DNA from: JBHJGS01 sp050331575
Lineage (GTDB): Bacteria > Pseudomonadota > Alphaproteobacteria > Sphingomonadales > Rhodothalassiaceae
Length of the DNA stretch: 64,000 nt
NCBI GenBank assembly: GCA_050331575.1
Contig: JBHJGS010000026.1
Location: forward strand, 62,001-126,000
Direction: 5' to 3'
The number at the start of each line of letters is the position of its first letter. Position 1 is the first letter of the stretch. The notes under the pieces were generated by a model. The model had not been told where the DNA came from. It saw only the letters and a list, made by a program, of their open reading frames with translations, and ran no database searches. The position numbers and the translations under genes are program-made. Shown piece after piece: positions 44,184 through 53,387 of the stretch.

Positions 44184-45062
44184 CTATCGGGAATGCTCAG
44201 CGGCTCCGATTTGGTCCGCCAGAAGCGCCTGAAGGCCCTGGCGATAGGTGGGATAGCGCAGGCTTATCCCCAGCGCGGACTTGATCCGGTCGTTGCGCAC
44301 CCGCTTATTGTCGGCATAGAAGCTGCGCGCCATCGGCGACAACGCAGCGCGTTCGAACGGGATCTCCGGCGGGGGGGCGATGCCCAAAAGCTCCGCGGCA
44401 TAGGCGATGACATCCTGCGGCGGGGCAGGCTCGTCATCGCAGACATTATAGGCGGTGCCGGCCGCCGGCTGTGCCAGCGAGGCCTGCAGAACCTGGGCGA
44501 TATCGTCAACATGGATCCGGCTGAACACCTGCCCGGGCTTGACGATGCGGCGGGCGGAGCCGTCCTTCAGCGAGACGAAGGGATTGCGCCCGGGCCCATA
44601 AATGCCGGCCAGGCGGAACAGATGCACCGGGCTGCCGCTGGACCGACCGAAATCCAGCCATTGCTGCTCCGCCGTCACCCGGCGCTGGCCACGCACGCCG
44701 GACGGGGTCAGGGCCGTGGCTTCGTCCACCCAGGCCCCGCCATGATCGCCATAAACCCCGGTGGTCGACAGATAGCCCACCCAAGCAAAGCGGTGTGCGG
44801 CCAGATCGGGATGTGCGGCCAGAACCGGGTCGCCCGCCTCACCGGGTGGGACCGAGAGCACCAGCGCGTCATGGGCGGCCAGAACCGAGTCCGGCACCGG
44901 CCGGCTGCCGTCGAACAGGATCGGTGTGATGCCCGCCGCCTCCAGACGCGCTGCCTTGTCCCGGCTGCGGGTGGTGCCGGTGATCTGCCAACCCCTGGGG
45001 ATAAGCTGGTCTGCCAAGCTTTGCGCGCTCAAGCCCAGGCCGAACACCAACAATTTGCCCAT
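44184..45062 (-). CDS. atypical SDR / NAD(P)-dependent sugar epimerase-like (YeeZ type)
   Basis: 292 residues with an N-terminal Rossmann fold whose glycine motif is FGLGLSAQ, followed by TGTTRSRDKA and YLSTTGVYGDHGG. This belongs to the atypical extended SDRs close to E. coli YeeZ, whose physiological substrate is unknown. The start is ATG 45062, preceded by TGGGGAACC; the longer frame to 45092 lacks a ribosome site. Divergent from the TPR gene (61 bp). Confidence 0.85.
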   Translation of the reverse strand: MGKLLVFGLGLSAQSLADQLIPRGWQITGTTRSRDKAARLEAAGITPILFDGSRPVPDSVLAAHDALVLSVPPGEAGDPVLAAHPDLAAHRFAWVGYLSTTGVYGDHGGAWVDEATALTPSGVRGQRRVTAEQQWLDFGRSSGSPVHLFRLAGIYGPGRNPFVSLKDGSARRIVKPGQVFSRIHVDDIAQVLQASLAQPAAGTAYNVCDDEPAPPQDVIAYAAELLGIAPPPEIPFERAALSPMARSFYADNKRVRNDRIKSALGISLRYPTYRQGLQALLADQIGAAEHSR

Positions 45063-45123
45063 TCTGGTTCCCCATTGGATGTGTGCTTGCATTTGGCCGC
45101 CGGACCGCCAAGTGATAGGCGCG

Positions 45124-45963
45124 ATGACCCAGCGATGGAACCATCTGATTGCCGCAGCCGTGCTCAGCAGCTTGACTGTGGCGCAATTGGCCTCGGCGCA
45201 AGAGCCGAGTTCAAATCCAACCCGTCAGGAGCGCTATCTGGCCTGCACGGGACAGGTGGCTGAAGACGCGGACGCCGCGCTGGCCGAGGCTGCGGCGTGG
45301 CTGGACGCCAGCGATGACCGGGCGGCACGGCATTGCCTGGCCTTGGCCCAAGTTGAAACCGGGGCCTATGCCGAGGCGGCGGAGAATTTTCAGGCCGTGG
45401 CCAGGGCCGTGCAGGAGCAGCGAGGCTTGATCTCAACGCTGGAGGCTGACGGGCTGGATTTGGCGTTGCTGAGCGCCAGCCTGTTCGCTCAGGCCGGTCA
45501 TGCGGCGCTCCTGGCCGGTGCCGCGCCGGCGGCGGAGGCGCATTTGACCGAGGCGCTGGACCGGGTGCCGCAAGAGGAAGCCGATGTGCGTCTTGAGCTG
45601 CTGATCGACCGGGCGCGCGCGCGGGGTGGCCAACAACAGTATGAGGCCGCGCTGGAGGATCTCAATCAGGCCCATCTGATCGATCCGCAGCGGTTGGATG
45701 TGTTGCTGTACCGGGCCACCACCCGGCGACATCTGGATCGACTGGATGTGGCTTTGGCGGATATCGAAGCGGCCCTCAGCGGGCGGCCCGGTTGGGCCGA
45801 CGCCTTGCTGGAGCGTGGCAATCTGCGCGCCCTGACCGGCGATGAAGCCGGCGCACAGTCTGATTGGCTTCAGGTTATTCGCTATGATCCCGACAGCCTG
45901 GCAGCGGCAGCAGCCCAGCAGAATCTGGAACAGCTGCAGGAGACCATCCTGTCGCCTCAATAG
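45124..45963 (+). CDS. exported TPR protein
   Basis: 279 residues with a signal peptide (LIAAAVLSSLTVAQLASAQ). The mature part is almost entirely alpha-helical repeats; three TPR units are recognisable in the C-terminal half (YEAALEDLNQAHLIDPQ, LDVALADIEAALSGRPG and GDEAGAQSDWLQVIRYDPD). A scaffold role in the periplasm is likely; partners are unknown. Its stop overlaps the convergent TonB-receptor gene by 7 bp. Confidence 0.8.
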   Translation: MTQRWNHLIAAAVLSSLTVAQLASAQEPSSNPTRQERYLACTGQVAEDADAALAEAAAWLDASDDRAARHCLALAQVETGAYAEAAENFQAVARAVQEQRGLISTLEADGLDLALLSASLFAQAGHAALLAGAAPAAEAHLTEALDRVPQEEADVRLELLIDRARARGGQQQYEAALEDLNQAHLIDPQRLDVLLYRATTRRHLDRLDVALADIEAALSGRPGWADALLERGNLRALTGDEAGAQSDWLQVIRYDPDSLAAAAAQQNLEQLQETILSPQ

Positions 45964-48008
45964 GCCAGACGCACGCCGCCGGAGATCAGCCGCGGCGGGC
46001 CCAGGGTGACCAATCCGTCGCCGCTCACCGCTGTCTCCACCCGGGTGCCCAGCACATTGGTGGCGTTGACGAACAGCTGTACGCGCTCGCTGATCCGATA
46101 ATCCGCCGCCAGGTCCATGGTCGCAGCCCCGTCCAGAACCCGGCTGTTCAGATCATCCTCGAACTGGTCGGCGGTGAACTGGCCGTAGACCGCCAGGCGC
46201 AGCTTTGGGATCGGCCGCCAGAACAGGCTGCCGGTCCAGCGATGCCGCGGGCTTTGCGCCACGCGGTTGCCGACCAGGCTTGGATCCTGATCAAAGGCGG
46301 TGATGCGCGCGGCAACGAACAGATAGCGCAGGTCCACGCCCCATCCTGCGGTCTCCAGGCTGGCGGCGGCTTCCAGGCCGTCAGCGACAATCTCATCGAC
46401 ATTGCGGCGCTGGCGCAGGCTGCCATCTGCCGGCACAAAGCCCGCCGGAGGAAACACGCCGGGCCCCTGGGCGATGGTGACATTGCCGACCGCGTCGACC
46501 AGCCAGTTGCGGAAATAGGTCAGGCTGAGCCGGGCGGTGCTGATCGGCCGGACATCCAGCCCGGCATCGATGCCGTAAAGCCGCTCGGCCTGAAGCGCCG
46601 CATTGGCCTCGGTGATATCATTGCCGACCCGAAACGGTCGGAAGAATTCGTTCAGCGTGGGCACGCGAAAGCCGGTATAGCCGGCCGCCCGCAGCGTGAG
46701 CGAATCGACGGGCTGCCAAAGTGCGGCCAGCCGGCCGTTGACCAGGCCGTCGCGGCGGTCTTCGATCGGCAGGTCGAGCAGCTGCGATCCATCGGCCAGG
46801 TCGAATTCCTCGCGCCGGCCGTCGGTGACCTGCCAATAATCCCCGCGGACCCCGGCGGTGAGGCTAAGATCCGGTGTCGGATCGGCGGCCAGTTCCAGCC
46901 AACCGGCGGCGAACAGTTGCTCGCCGCCGGCGCGGCGGCGGCGCGTGAACCCCTCGCCGAGATTGCGGAAGCGTTCGTTGGTTTCGCCGCGCACATAGCG
47001 CAGATCGGCACCGACCTCCACGGCGACGAGGCCTGTCGGCACGCGCACGCGCCCCAGCGCGCCGGCGGTTTCAGCGGGGACGTCGAACTGGTCTAGCACG
47101 ACCCGGAATTGGCTGCGGGCGTCGTCAAACACCGCGGTGAAGGTCTGGGAGAAGTCACGGCGGCGATAATAGGCCGTGGCTTCCGCCTGCACCTCGTCCG
47201 GTCCAGGATCATGCAGCAGCCTGAGCGAGCCGTGAATGCCGTCGGTGGCATTCTCCGCCAGCACGATGCCGTTCTGCCGGCTTTCCTCAAACCAGCCGAC
47301 GCGCGCGGTCACAAGGGTGTCAGCGCCCAGGCTCACGCTGGCCTCGCCGTCCACGGTCGCCGCCTCGGTGGCCGCAGCGATATCCACCGGCCCGGCCTGG
47401 TCCTCGGCCAATAGGGCGAACCCGTCAGACCGGAAATAGCGGCCGTTCGCGCCCAGGCTGACCCGCCCGACCTGCCGGCCGGCCCGGGCGGACACGTCCA
47501 CCGTGTCGAAGCTGCCGCCGAGCGCACGCACGGCAAATCCGTCCGACGGGGCCAGGCTGGTCAGCTGGAGGGTCCCGGTCAGCGCCTGATTGCCAAAGCC
47601 GCCGGCGCCGCCGCCGCGGATCACCCGCACCTCGCCGAGCGCGTCGGGATTGAGCGCGGAGAAATAGATCCAGCCGCCGAACGGATCATTGACCGGGACA
47701 CCGTCGGCCAGAACCAGCGTGCGGCCGGCGCCATTGGGGCCGATGCCTCGCAGCGTCACGCCTTGCGTGGTCGGGTTGGCGACCAGGGAGGTCTGCCGCC
47801 GGAACAGCGAAAAGCTCGGCTCCTGGCGCAGGATATCGTCCAGCCGGATCGCCGGGTGCGCGCGCAGCGCCTCGGCATCGAACACGGTGGTGGGATAGGC
47901 GCCTTGGGCCTGCCAGTCGGGCAGGCGCCGGCCGGTCACCTGCATCACCTCAATCGGGGTCTCCGCGCTCGCCCAGATCGTAATCCCGGCGCACGCCAGC
48001 GACAGCAT
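45957..48008 (-). CDS. TonB-dependent outer-membrane receptor
   Basis: 683 residues: signal peptide ending WASA, a TonB-box-like IEVMQVTGRR, a plug domain (LRGIGPNGAGRTLVLADGVP, then VRVIRGGGAGGFGNQALTGT), and a beta-barrel finishing in GGVRLAY with the terminal aromatic residue. It overlaps the preceding cytochrome gene by about 59 bp, and the frame can be extended upstream to 48161, but the ATG at 48008 is the one followed by a signal peptide. Co-operonic with a PQQ dehydrogenase and a cytochrome, so its ligand may be PQQ, the oxidised sugar or a metal complex. Confidence 0.88.
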   Translation of the reverse strand: MLSLACAGITIWASAETPIEVMQVTGRRLPDWQAQGAYPTTVFDAEALRAHPAIRLDDILRQEPSFSLFRRQTSLVANPTTQGVTLRGIGPNGAGRTLVLADGVPVNDPFGGWIYFSALNPDALGEVRVIRGGGAGGFGNQALTGTLQLTSLAPSDGFAVRALGGSFDTVDVSARAGRQVGRVSLGANGRYFRSDGFALLAEDQAGPVDIAAATEAATVDGEASVSLGADTLVTARVGWFEESRQNGIVLAENATDGIHGSLRLLHDPGPDEVQAEATAYYRRRDFSQTFTAVFDDARSQFRVVLDQFDVPAETAGALGRVRVPTGLVAVEVGADLRYVRGETNERFRNLGEGFTRRRRAGGEQLFAAGWLELAADPTPDLSLTAGVRGDYWQVTDGRREEFDLADGSQLLDLPIEDRRDGLVNGRLAALWQPVDSLTLRAAGYTGFRVPTLNEFFRPFRVGNDITEANAALQAERLYGIDAGLDVRPISTARLSLTYFRNWLVDAVGNVTIAQGPGVFPPAGFVPADGSLRQRRNVDEIVADGLEAAASLETAGWGVDLRYLFVAARITAFDQDPSLVGNRVAQSPRHRWTGSLFWRPIPKLRLAVYGQFTADQFEDDLNSRVLDGAATMDLAADYRISERVQLFVNATNVLGTRVETAVSGDGLVTLGPPRLISGGVRLAY

Positions 48009-48351
48009 CAGGCGAGACCGCGCCCGCCTGATTGCCGAAACTGCTGCGGATATGGCTGAGGATCGCGGCGATTTCCCGATCGGACAGGGCGGCGAAGCCG
48101 GGCATTTCATTCTCATACGCGCTGTCTTCGGACAAAACGGCGTCCGATCCCTGCAGGACAAACCAAATCAGCGTCTCCGCATCCCCGGTGACGAAGGGGG
48201 CGCCGGCCAGCGGCGGCTGAAAATAGGGCACGCCGCCGCCGTCGGCCTGATGGCAATGGGCGCAATGCTGGGTATAAAGCGCAGCGCCCTCCTGCGCGGT
48301 TGCACCCAAGGGGGCGGTGAGCAGAAGCAAGGCGGCCGCTTCAGCCCTCAT
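47950..48351 (-). CDS. class I cytochrome c
   Basis: 133 residues with a signal peptide (AALLLLTAPLGATAQ) and one heme site CAHCH; the distal methionine is in the ENEMPGFAALSD segment, which is the standard short cytochrome c pattern. It probably receives electrons from the PQQ dehydrogenase encoded directly upstream (11-bp overlap) and passes them to a terminal oxidase. The 3' end runs about 59 bp into the TonB-receptor gene. Confidence 0.9.
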   Translation of the reverse strand: MRAEAAALLLLTAPLGATAQEGAALYTQHCAHCHQADGGGVPYFQPPLAGAPFVTGDAETLIWFVLQGSDAVLSEDSAYENEMPGFAALSDREIAAILSHIRSSFGNQAGAVSPDAVAGVRRDYDLGERGDPD

Positions 48352-49618
48352 AGGCCACTTTCCAGACCCAGCCCTTGACGCTGTCGGCGATATAAAGCGC
48401 CCCGTCCGGCCCCACCGCCAGGCCCATCGGCCGGTGCTGGGCGTTGCGCGGATTGGCCAAGGGCTCCTCGCCCTTGAACATGTCCGCGAACACGACCGGA
48501 TCGCCGGTGACCTGCCCCTGCGCATCCATCGGCACGAACACGACATTATAGCCTTGCTGCGGCAGCGGCGCCCGGTTCCAGGAGCCATGGAAGGCGATTA
48601 AGGCGCCGTTGCGATAGGCCTGGGGGAACTGCTCGGCTGTGTAGATGATCAGATCATTGGGGCCCCAGTGGCCGGGCATGGCGGCATCCGGGTCCTGATA
48701 GCCCTCGCTTTCGGTCGTCTCGCCGTCGCCGCCATATTCCGGCGCCAGCATGCGCCGGCCCTGGCGCTGGTCCCAATAGGTGTAGGGCCAGCCGAAATCC
48801 TCGCCCTGGGCCTCGACGACATGGATCTCCTCTCCCGGCAGTTCGGCATTGTCCTCCACGTCATAATGCGCCGGCCACAAGCTATTCAGCTGGTCCCGAC
48901 CGTGATTGGCGAACACCAGCTTGCCGGCCGGGCCATGCCAATCCAGCGCCACGGCATTGCGGATGCCGGTGACATAGCGGGCCGCAGGGTCATGCACCTG
49001 GTCGGTCTCATTGGCCTTGTAGCGCCAGATGCCGGCCTGGGCCGTCAGCTGCGGGCAGGGTTTCAAGCCCTTGCTGCCGGGCGAACGCGTGCGTTCCTGG
49101 CAGGCGTTGGACGGCGCGCCGACGGTGACATACATCGCCCCGTCCGGCCCGAAAGTGATCGGCTTGGAGGCGTGCTGGCGCTGGCGCGGAAACCCCTGGA
49201 CGATGACCTGCGCGTCTGCGCTCGGCATGCCGTCCTCGTTCAGATCATAGCGCACGACGCGGCGGTCGGCGCCGAAATACAGATGGCCGTCATGCAGCGC
49301 CAGGCCGGTGCCTTCGATGTCGCCATGCCAAGCTTTGGCGTCGGCCATGCCGTCGCCGTCGCTGTCCTTGACCACAACGATGCCGCCGTCGCCCGCGGCA
49401 CAGCGCCGCTGGCGCATGGCGGCATAAAGCGTGCCGTCCTCAGCGATGGCGATATGCCGCACGCAGCCCAGATCGCGGGCGAAGACCGTCGCGGAAAACC
49501 CCTCCGGCACCCGGATGCGCACGTCCTCAGACGGGGCGGACCCGGTTTCGGCGGTCTTGGGGTGGGCAAGCGCCGGTGCGGCGGTGAGCATCAGCGCAGC
49601 GAGCAGGGCGGAGCGCAT
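48341..49618 (-). CDS. PQQ-dependent sugar/sorbosone dehydrogenase-like protein
   Basis: 425 residues with a signal peptide (ALLAALMLTAAPALA). The mature protein is a six-bladed propeller of the soluble-glucose/sorbosone dehydrogenase class: VPEGFSATVFARDLGCVRHI at the start, repeated GPDGAMY/DGTLYAA strands, the calcium-type loop DSDGDGMADA and WNRAPLPQQGYN. It should oxidise an aldose or aldose-derived aldehyde in the periplasm with PQQ. No PQQ synthesis genes are in the window. ATG 49618 follows GAGGAG. Confidence 0.85.
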   Translation of the reverse strand: MRSALLAALMLTAAPALAHPKTAETGSAPSEDVRIRVPEGFSATVFARDLGCVRHIAIAEDGTLYAAMRQRRCAAGDGGIVVVKDSDGDGMADAKAWHGDIEGTGLALHDGHLYFGADRRVVRYDLNEDGMPSADAQVIVQGFPRQRQHASKPITFGPDGAMYVTVGAPSNACQERTRSPGSKGLKPCPQLTAQAGIWRYKANETDQVHDPAARYVTGIRNAVALDWHGPAGKLVFANHGRDQLNSLWPAHYDVEDNAELPGEEIHVVEAQGEDFGWPYTYWDQRQGRRMLAPEYGGDGETTESEGYQDPDAAMPGHWGPNDLIIYTAEQFPQAYRNGALIAFHGSWNRAPLPQQGYNVVFVPMDAQGQVTGDPVVFADMFKGEEPLANPRNAQHRPMGLAVGPDGALYIADSVKGWVWKVAYEG

Positions 49619-49717
49619 GGTCGATCTCCTCTATCGGGATGGCGGCGCCGGCAGCATAGCGCACCGGGATGACAGAACAAGCCGGTGGGGCAGCGGCGAC
49701 GTGTGTGTGCACGGCTG

Positions 49718-52066
49718 TTAAGGTGCCGGCGTGATCTGCTGGGCGCCCCGCACCGCCGCGTCTCCGGGATGGATCCCGATCGCATCGACAAAGATGGCAC
49801 CCTTGGCGGACCGGTCGAACACGAAGCGGATCGCCTGAACGCGGGCGGGGTCGAAGTCAGCGTCGCGGTCGGTGAACGCTGTTACCGGGAGCGCGAAGCG
49901 GCGCAGCACCACCTCTCGGTCAGCGCGGTCCGACAGCGCCTTCCAGCGCACCGGGCGTGAGCGGATCAGCGGGTAGAGCGGCTGGTCGGTGCTGAGCGGG
50001 GCCCGCGCGGAGCGGCCGGCGCTGTCTGTCAGTTCCACGGTCCAATCCAGCGGCTCTGGCACCGCCGGCTTGTCTTCATCGGTGGCTGTCGCGGCGGGGT
50101 CGGCGTCGGTTTTGGCGTCGTCGTCAACGTCGGGGGGCTGCCAATCCTTCGGTGTGGTGTCGGTTTCGCTTTGGGCCGCGACGAAGCGGATGGCAGCGTC
50201 CGGCCCTGAGGCGTCCAACGGCCGGTCCAACACCACGGCATAAGCGGCGGTCTTGTCCTGAACCGTGCGGTCCCAGGCCAACTCGACGGCTTGCGTGTCC
50301 AGATCACCGGATTTCAGGGCGAGCATGGTTTCCGACCAGCGGGTCAGATGGGTGGCCGTGATGCGGCCGCCGGTCGCGGTCAGCGGATCCAGATCCTCTT
50401 CATAGCCGGCGACGATTTGGCTGCGGCTGTCGACATAATCGGCGACATAGATGGTCTTGGGCAGCCAGGCGGCGCCGGCGGTTGGATCGCGCAGCAGCGC
50501 CAGCCATTCGGTGCGGCCGGACAGGCCCGCCTCCAGCACGGCGGTGAAATAGATCTTGGCGATGCGCCGCTGGTCCTCGCCCGCCATGATCCACTGTTTG
50601 TCCAGAAACAAGGCCCAGGGCATCGGCGCGTCGGTGCGGCCCCAGCCGGTGTTGAACTGACCGTGATTGGCGCCGGCGACATAGAGGCTGGCCTTGAATC
50701 GGAACGGTTCGGACGAGACCGCGGTGCGCTGGAATTGCGCCGCGCCCAGAAAGGTGTCGACATCGCCGTCCTCGCTGCCGTGAATGACGAAATAATTTAC
50801 GTCCTTCAGCGGTCGGTCGACGCGGCGCGGCTGATACTGCCCGTCGACCGGCGCGATGGCGATGACAGCGCCGATGTCAAAGCCATAGTCGAAGGTCAGC
50901 GTGGCATCGTCGGGATAGGCGGCCAGCGGGTTGAACGCCGCCGCCGTCGCCACCGCCTCGCCGCCGCGCGAATGGCCGATCAAACCGATGCGGCCCATGT
51001 CGACGCGGGCGTAAAACGGGTGATCGGGCGTTGCCGCCCAGTCGGCCCACGCCGTCAAATGCTCCAGCAGCAGCCAGCCGCGCGCGTCATTCTCCTCCTC
51101 CAGGCCGCCGCCGCGGGGGTCGATGTCATCGCCCCAGGAGGAGTTCAGGAAATTCTCGTCGACGCTGACCAGGATATAGCCATGGCTGGCCAGATGCTCG
51201 CCCAGATAGGCATAGCCGGGGTCGGAGAAATCCTCCATGCTGTGATTGCCGTGCACGATCAGCACCAGCGGAAATGGGCCAGCCCCCTCCGGCGCCCAGA
51301 CCCGGCCCTGCAGCGGCAGCGCGTCCGGCCCGAAGCCCCAAAAATCGCTGCGTGCGCGGCCGGCCCAGTCCTCCCACCCGTCCAGCAGCTTGCGTCCGTC
51401 CACGCGCCGGGCCGGCCAGTCGATATCGGCGCCATAGGCTGCGCGATGCCGATCCTCCCCAGAGCCATAGCTGAACTGCCGCACGGCATAGGTGCCGGGC
51501 AGGCCGGGATCGGGCAGATCCAGCGTGCGGTCTGCCAGGGCATAGTCGGCATAGGCGGGGTTGGGGGCGTCATTGGCCGTCATCACCTGCACCAGGATGA
51601 CCAGCGCCGCGGTCGCGCCGGCCACGGCAAGGACGGCGGGGAAGATCCGCCCTGAGTTGGAGCGCCCCGGCGCCAGGGCCGCAGCGGTTGCACCGGCGGC
51701 GATCGCGATCGCCAGCGGCAGCGCCAGGCCCGGCACCAGCCCCCGCGGCATGCCCCAGATCGGAAACACCATCAGCACGAAGAAGGGCAGGGCCAGCACC
51801 AGCGGCACGCGCACGCGCTTGGGCACCGTGTCGACCAGTGCCAGCGCCAGCAGCACAGCACCGCCGATCAGCAGAATGAAGGCGGTCTGGGTGAGGAAGG
51901 CCAGCACCGGCGCGCGAGCAAAGCCGCTGCTGGTCAAGGCGCTGGCCATCAGCAGCAGGCCGATTGTGCCGGCGGCCCACAGGGCGTGGGCGAACACCCG
52001 CCATGCCCGCGGTGACGGCGTCGTCACCCGGTCCAGCCAGGCCCAGAAGCCCCTGCCCTTTTGCAT
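49718..52066 (-). CDS. large membrane-anchored alpha/beta hydrolase (chlorophyllase/PHB-depolymerase-like fold)
   Basis: 782 residues. Residues 1-160 contain about four membrane helices, followed by an alpha/beta-hydrolase domain starting near GRVWAPEGAGPFPLVLIVHG. The nucleophile is Ser366 in GHSRGGEAV, with HGSEDGDVD as the likely Asp and AGANHGQF as the His. A long C-terminal extension (about residues 560-780) has a beta-rich accessory domain and an Asp/Pro-rich linker. No family with this exact architecture is known to me; the substrate, presumably an ester at the membrane face, is unknown. Confidence 0.72.
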   Translation of the reverse strand: MQKGRGFWAWLDRVTTPSPRAWRVFAHALWAAGTIGLLLMASALTSSGFARAPVLAFLTQTAFILLIGGAVLLALALVDTVPKRVRVPLVLALPFFVLMVFPIWGMPRGLVPGLALPLAIAIAAGATAAALAPGRSNSGRIFPAVLAVAGATAALVILVQVMTANDAPNPAYADYALADRTLDLPDPGLPGTYAVRQFSYGSGEDRHRAAYGADIDWPARRVDGRKLLDGWEDWAGRARSDFWGFGPDALPLQGRVWAPEGAGPFPLVLIVHGNHSMEDFSDPGYAYLGEHLASHGYILVSVDENFLNSSWGDDIDPRGGGLEEENDARGWLLLEHLTAWADWAATPDHPFYARVDMGRIGLIGHSRGGEAVATAAAFNPLAAYPDDATLTFDYGFDIGAVIAIAPVDGQYQPRRVDRPLKDVNYFVIHGSEDGDVDTFLGAAQFQRTAVSSEPFRFKASLYVAGANHGQFNTGWGRTDAPMPWALFLDKQWIMAGEDQRRIAKIYFTAVLEAGLSGRTEWLALLRDPTAGAAWLPKTIYVADYVDSRSQIVAGYEEDLDPLTATGGRITATHLTRWSETMLALKSGDLDTQAVELAWDRTVQDKTAAYAVVLDRPLDASGPDAAIRFVAAQSETDTTPKDWQPPDVDDDAKTDADPAATATDEDKPAVPEPLDWTVELTDSAGRSARAPLSTDQPLYPLIRSRPVRWKALSDRADREVVLRRFALPVTAFTDRDADFDPARVQAIRFVFDRSAKGAIFVDAIGIHPGDAAVRGAQQITPAP

Positions 52067-52092
52067 TGCGTATCTCCCGGTTACTGGCCGCC

Positions 52093-53295
52093 CTAGCTCA
52101 AAAGCCGTGCCAAATACGCCAGCGCGCGGGCCTGCTGGTCATCATCCTCGATGGCGGCGATGATTTCCGCGGCGGCTTGGCCCGCGCCGGCGTCGATCAG
52201 GGCAGTGACCAGGTCGTAGCGCGCCTGATCGCGTTCAAACCGCCCCTCCAGCGCGTCGATCAGCGGCAGGGTCTGGCGCGCCAGGTCGACGAGCAGGGCG
52301 CGATCTTGTGATGTTGTGATCGCCGGCGCCAGGGTGTCGATCAGGCGGGTCCGGGCGGTCAGGTCCTCAACATCTTCGGCCAACCGCGCCACCAGATCCC
52401 GCTGGTCTGCCGCCAGCGCGGCTGCGGCAACCACGCCAAGCGCGCGATTGCGGTCGTAGGTAACCGTGGAGCGCCGCAGCCAGCGCGTCGCAGCGGTCAG
52501 ATTGCGCGTCGCTGCCTCACGATCGCCCAAGGCAATATCCAAGCGTGCCAGCCCGGCGAGCAGTTCGGCGCGAAAGTCCGGCGGCAAGGAGCGGTCCAGC
52601 GACACATCGATGCCGGCGCGGATCGCCTGGGCGTCCTCAGCCCGGCCGGCACGGGCCAGCGCCGTGGCCAAGCGCAATTGGCCGAGTTCGCGATAGAAGC
52701 GCTGGGCGTTGCCATTGAGCAGCGTGTCTGCGGCGGCCAGCGCCGGGCCGGGATCGGTCTGCCCCTCGGCGCGGACCAGATATTCCGCAGCCCGAAGCGC
52801 ATACTCTTGAGCAATCGCGGGCACCTCGATGGCCGTCAACAGCGCCGCGGACGCCTCGGCCCGCCCGGCCCGCAACAGGCCCAAGGCCGCTTCGCCGCGG
52901 GCACGCGCGCGCAGGATGCGATCCTCGATCTCCGTGATGATCCGGTCCGCGGCATCCTGGCGGCCCATCGCGCCGTACAGCCCGGCGATTTCCACGAAAT
53001 GCTGCTCGGTGCCGATGGAGATGCCAATGTCCCGCGCTTCCTTCGCGGCCAGGCTGAGCGCTTCGACGGCGCGTTGTTCGGCACCAATGACGCGGAAGCT
53101 GTCGGCCAGAGCCAACAAGACCTTTGCGCGTTCGATCGCCAATTCTTCATCAGCGGTGACGCGCAGTGCCGTGCGCAGGGCACACTCCCGGCTGGGCGTG
53201 GCCAGACAGTCGCTGACCCACTGCTGCGCCGGGGACTGGGCTTGGGCCGGCGGGCCAAGCAAAAGGGCAAGCAAAAACAAACCTGAGCGGGTCAT
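52093..53295 (-). CDS. exported helical-repeat (TPR/HEAT-like) protein
   Basis: 400 residues with a signal peptide (GLFLLALLLGPPAQAQ) and then continuous helical pairs rich in Ala, Arg, Asp and Leu, in repeats of about 35-40 residues, with no catalytic motif. A periplasmic scaffold is plausible. Start ATG 53295 is preceded by AGGATC, and those bases are the edge of the 11-bp tandem array immediately upstream. The alternative GTG at 53301 is two codons earlier. Confidence 0.7.
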   Translation of the reverse strand: MTRSGLFLLALLLGPPAQAQSPAQQWVSDCLATPSRECALRTALRVTADEELAIERAKVLLALADSFRVIGAEQRAVEALSLAAKEARDIGISIGTEQHFVEIAGLYGAMGRQDAADRIITEIEDRILRARARGEAALGLLRAGRAEASAALLTAIEVPAIAQEYALRAAEYLVRAEGQTDPGPALAAADTLLNGNAQRFYRELGQLRLATALARAGRAEDAQAIRAGIDVSLDRSLPPDFRAELLAGLARLDIALGDREAATRNLTAATRWLRRSTVTYDRNRALGVVAAAALAADQRDLVARLAEDVEDLTARTRLIDTLAPAITTSQDRALLVDLARQTLPLIDALEGRFERDQARYDLVTALIDAGAGQAAAEIIAAIEDDDQQARALAYLARLLS

Positions 53296-53305
53296 CGACA
53301 CGATC

Positions 53306-53360
53306 CTGTGGCTGGCCTGTGGCTGGCCTGTGGCTGGGCTGTGGCTGGGCTGTGGCTGGG
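53306..53360. repeat. array of five 11-bp tandem repeats
   Basis: Five head-to-tail copies of CTGTGGCTGGC/G: 53306-53316, 53317-53327, 53328-53338, 53339-53349 and 53350-53360. The first two end in C and the last three in G, otherwise they are identical. The array begins 11 bp ahead of the helical-repeat gene start codon, so it is part of its promoter or leader. Confidence 0.92.
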
Positions 53361-53387
53361 CATGGACATGGCGTCTGATCGGCTGCT

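Noticed and set aside
47950..48161. TonB receptor start at 48161 instead of 48008
   Set aside because: The extra 51 residues lie within the cytochrome gene and show no signal-peptide character, whereas position 48008 begins a normal one.
53306..53360. CRISPR array
   Set aside because: Units are 11 bp with no spacers between them; this is a plain tandem repeat.
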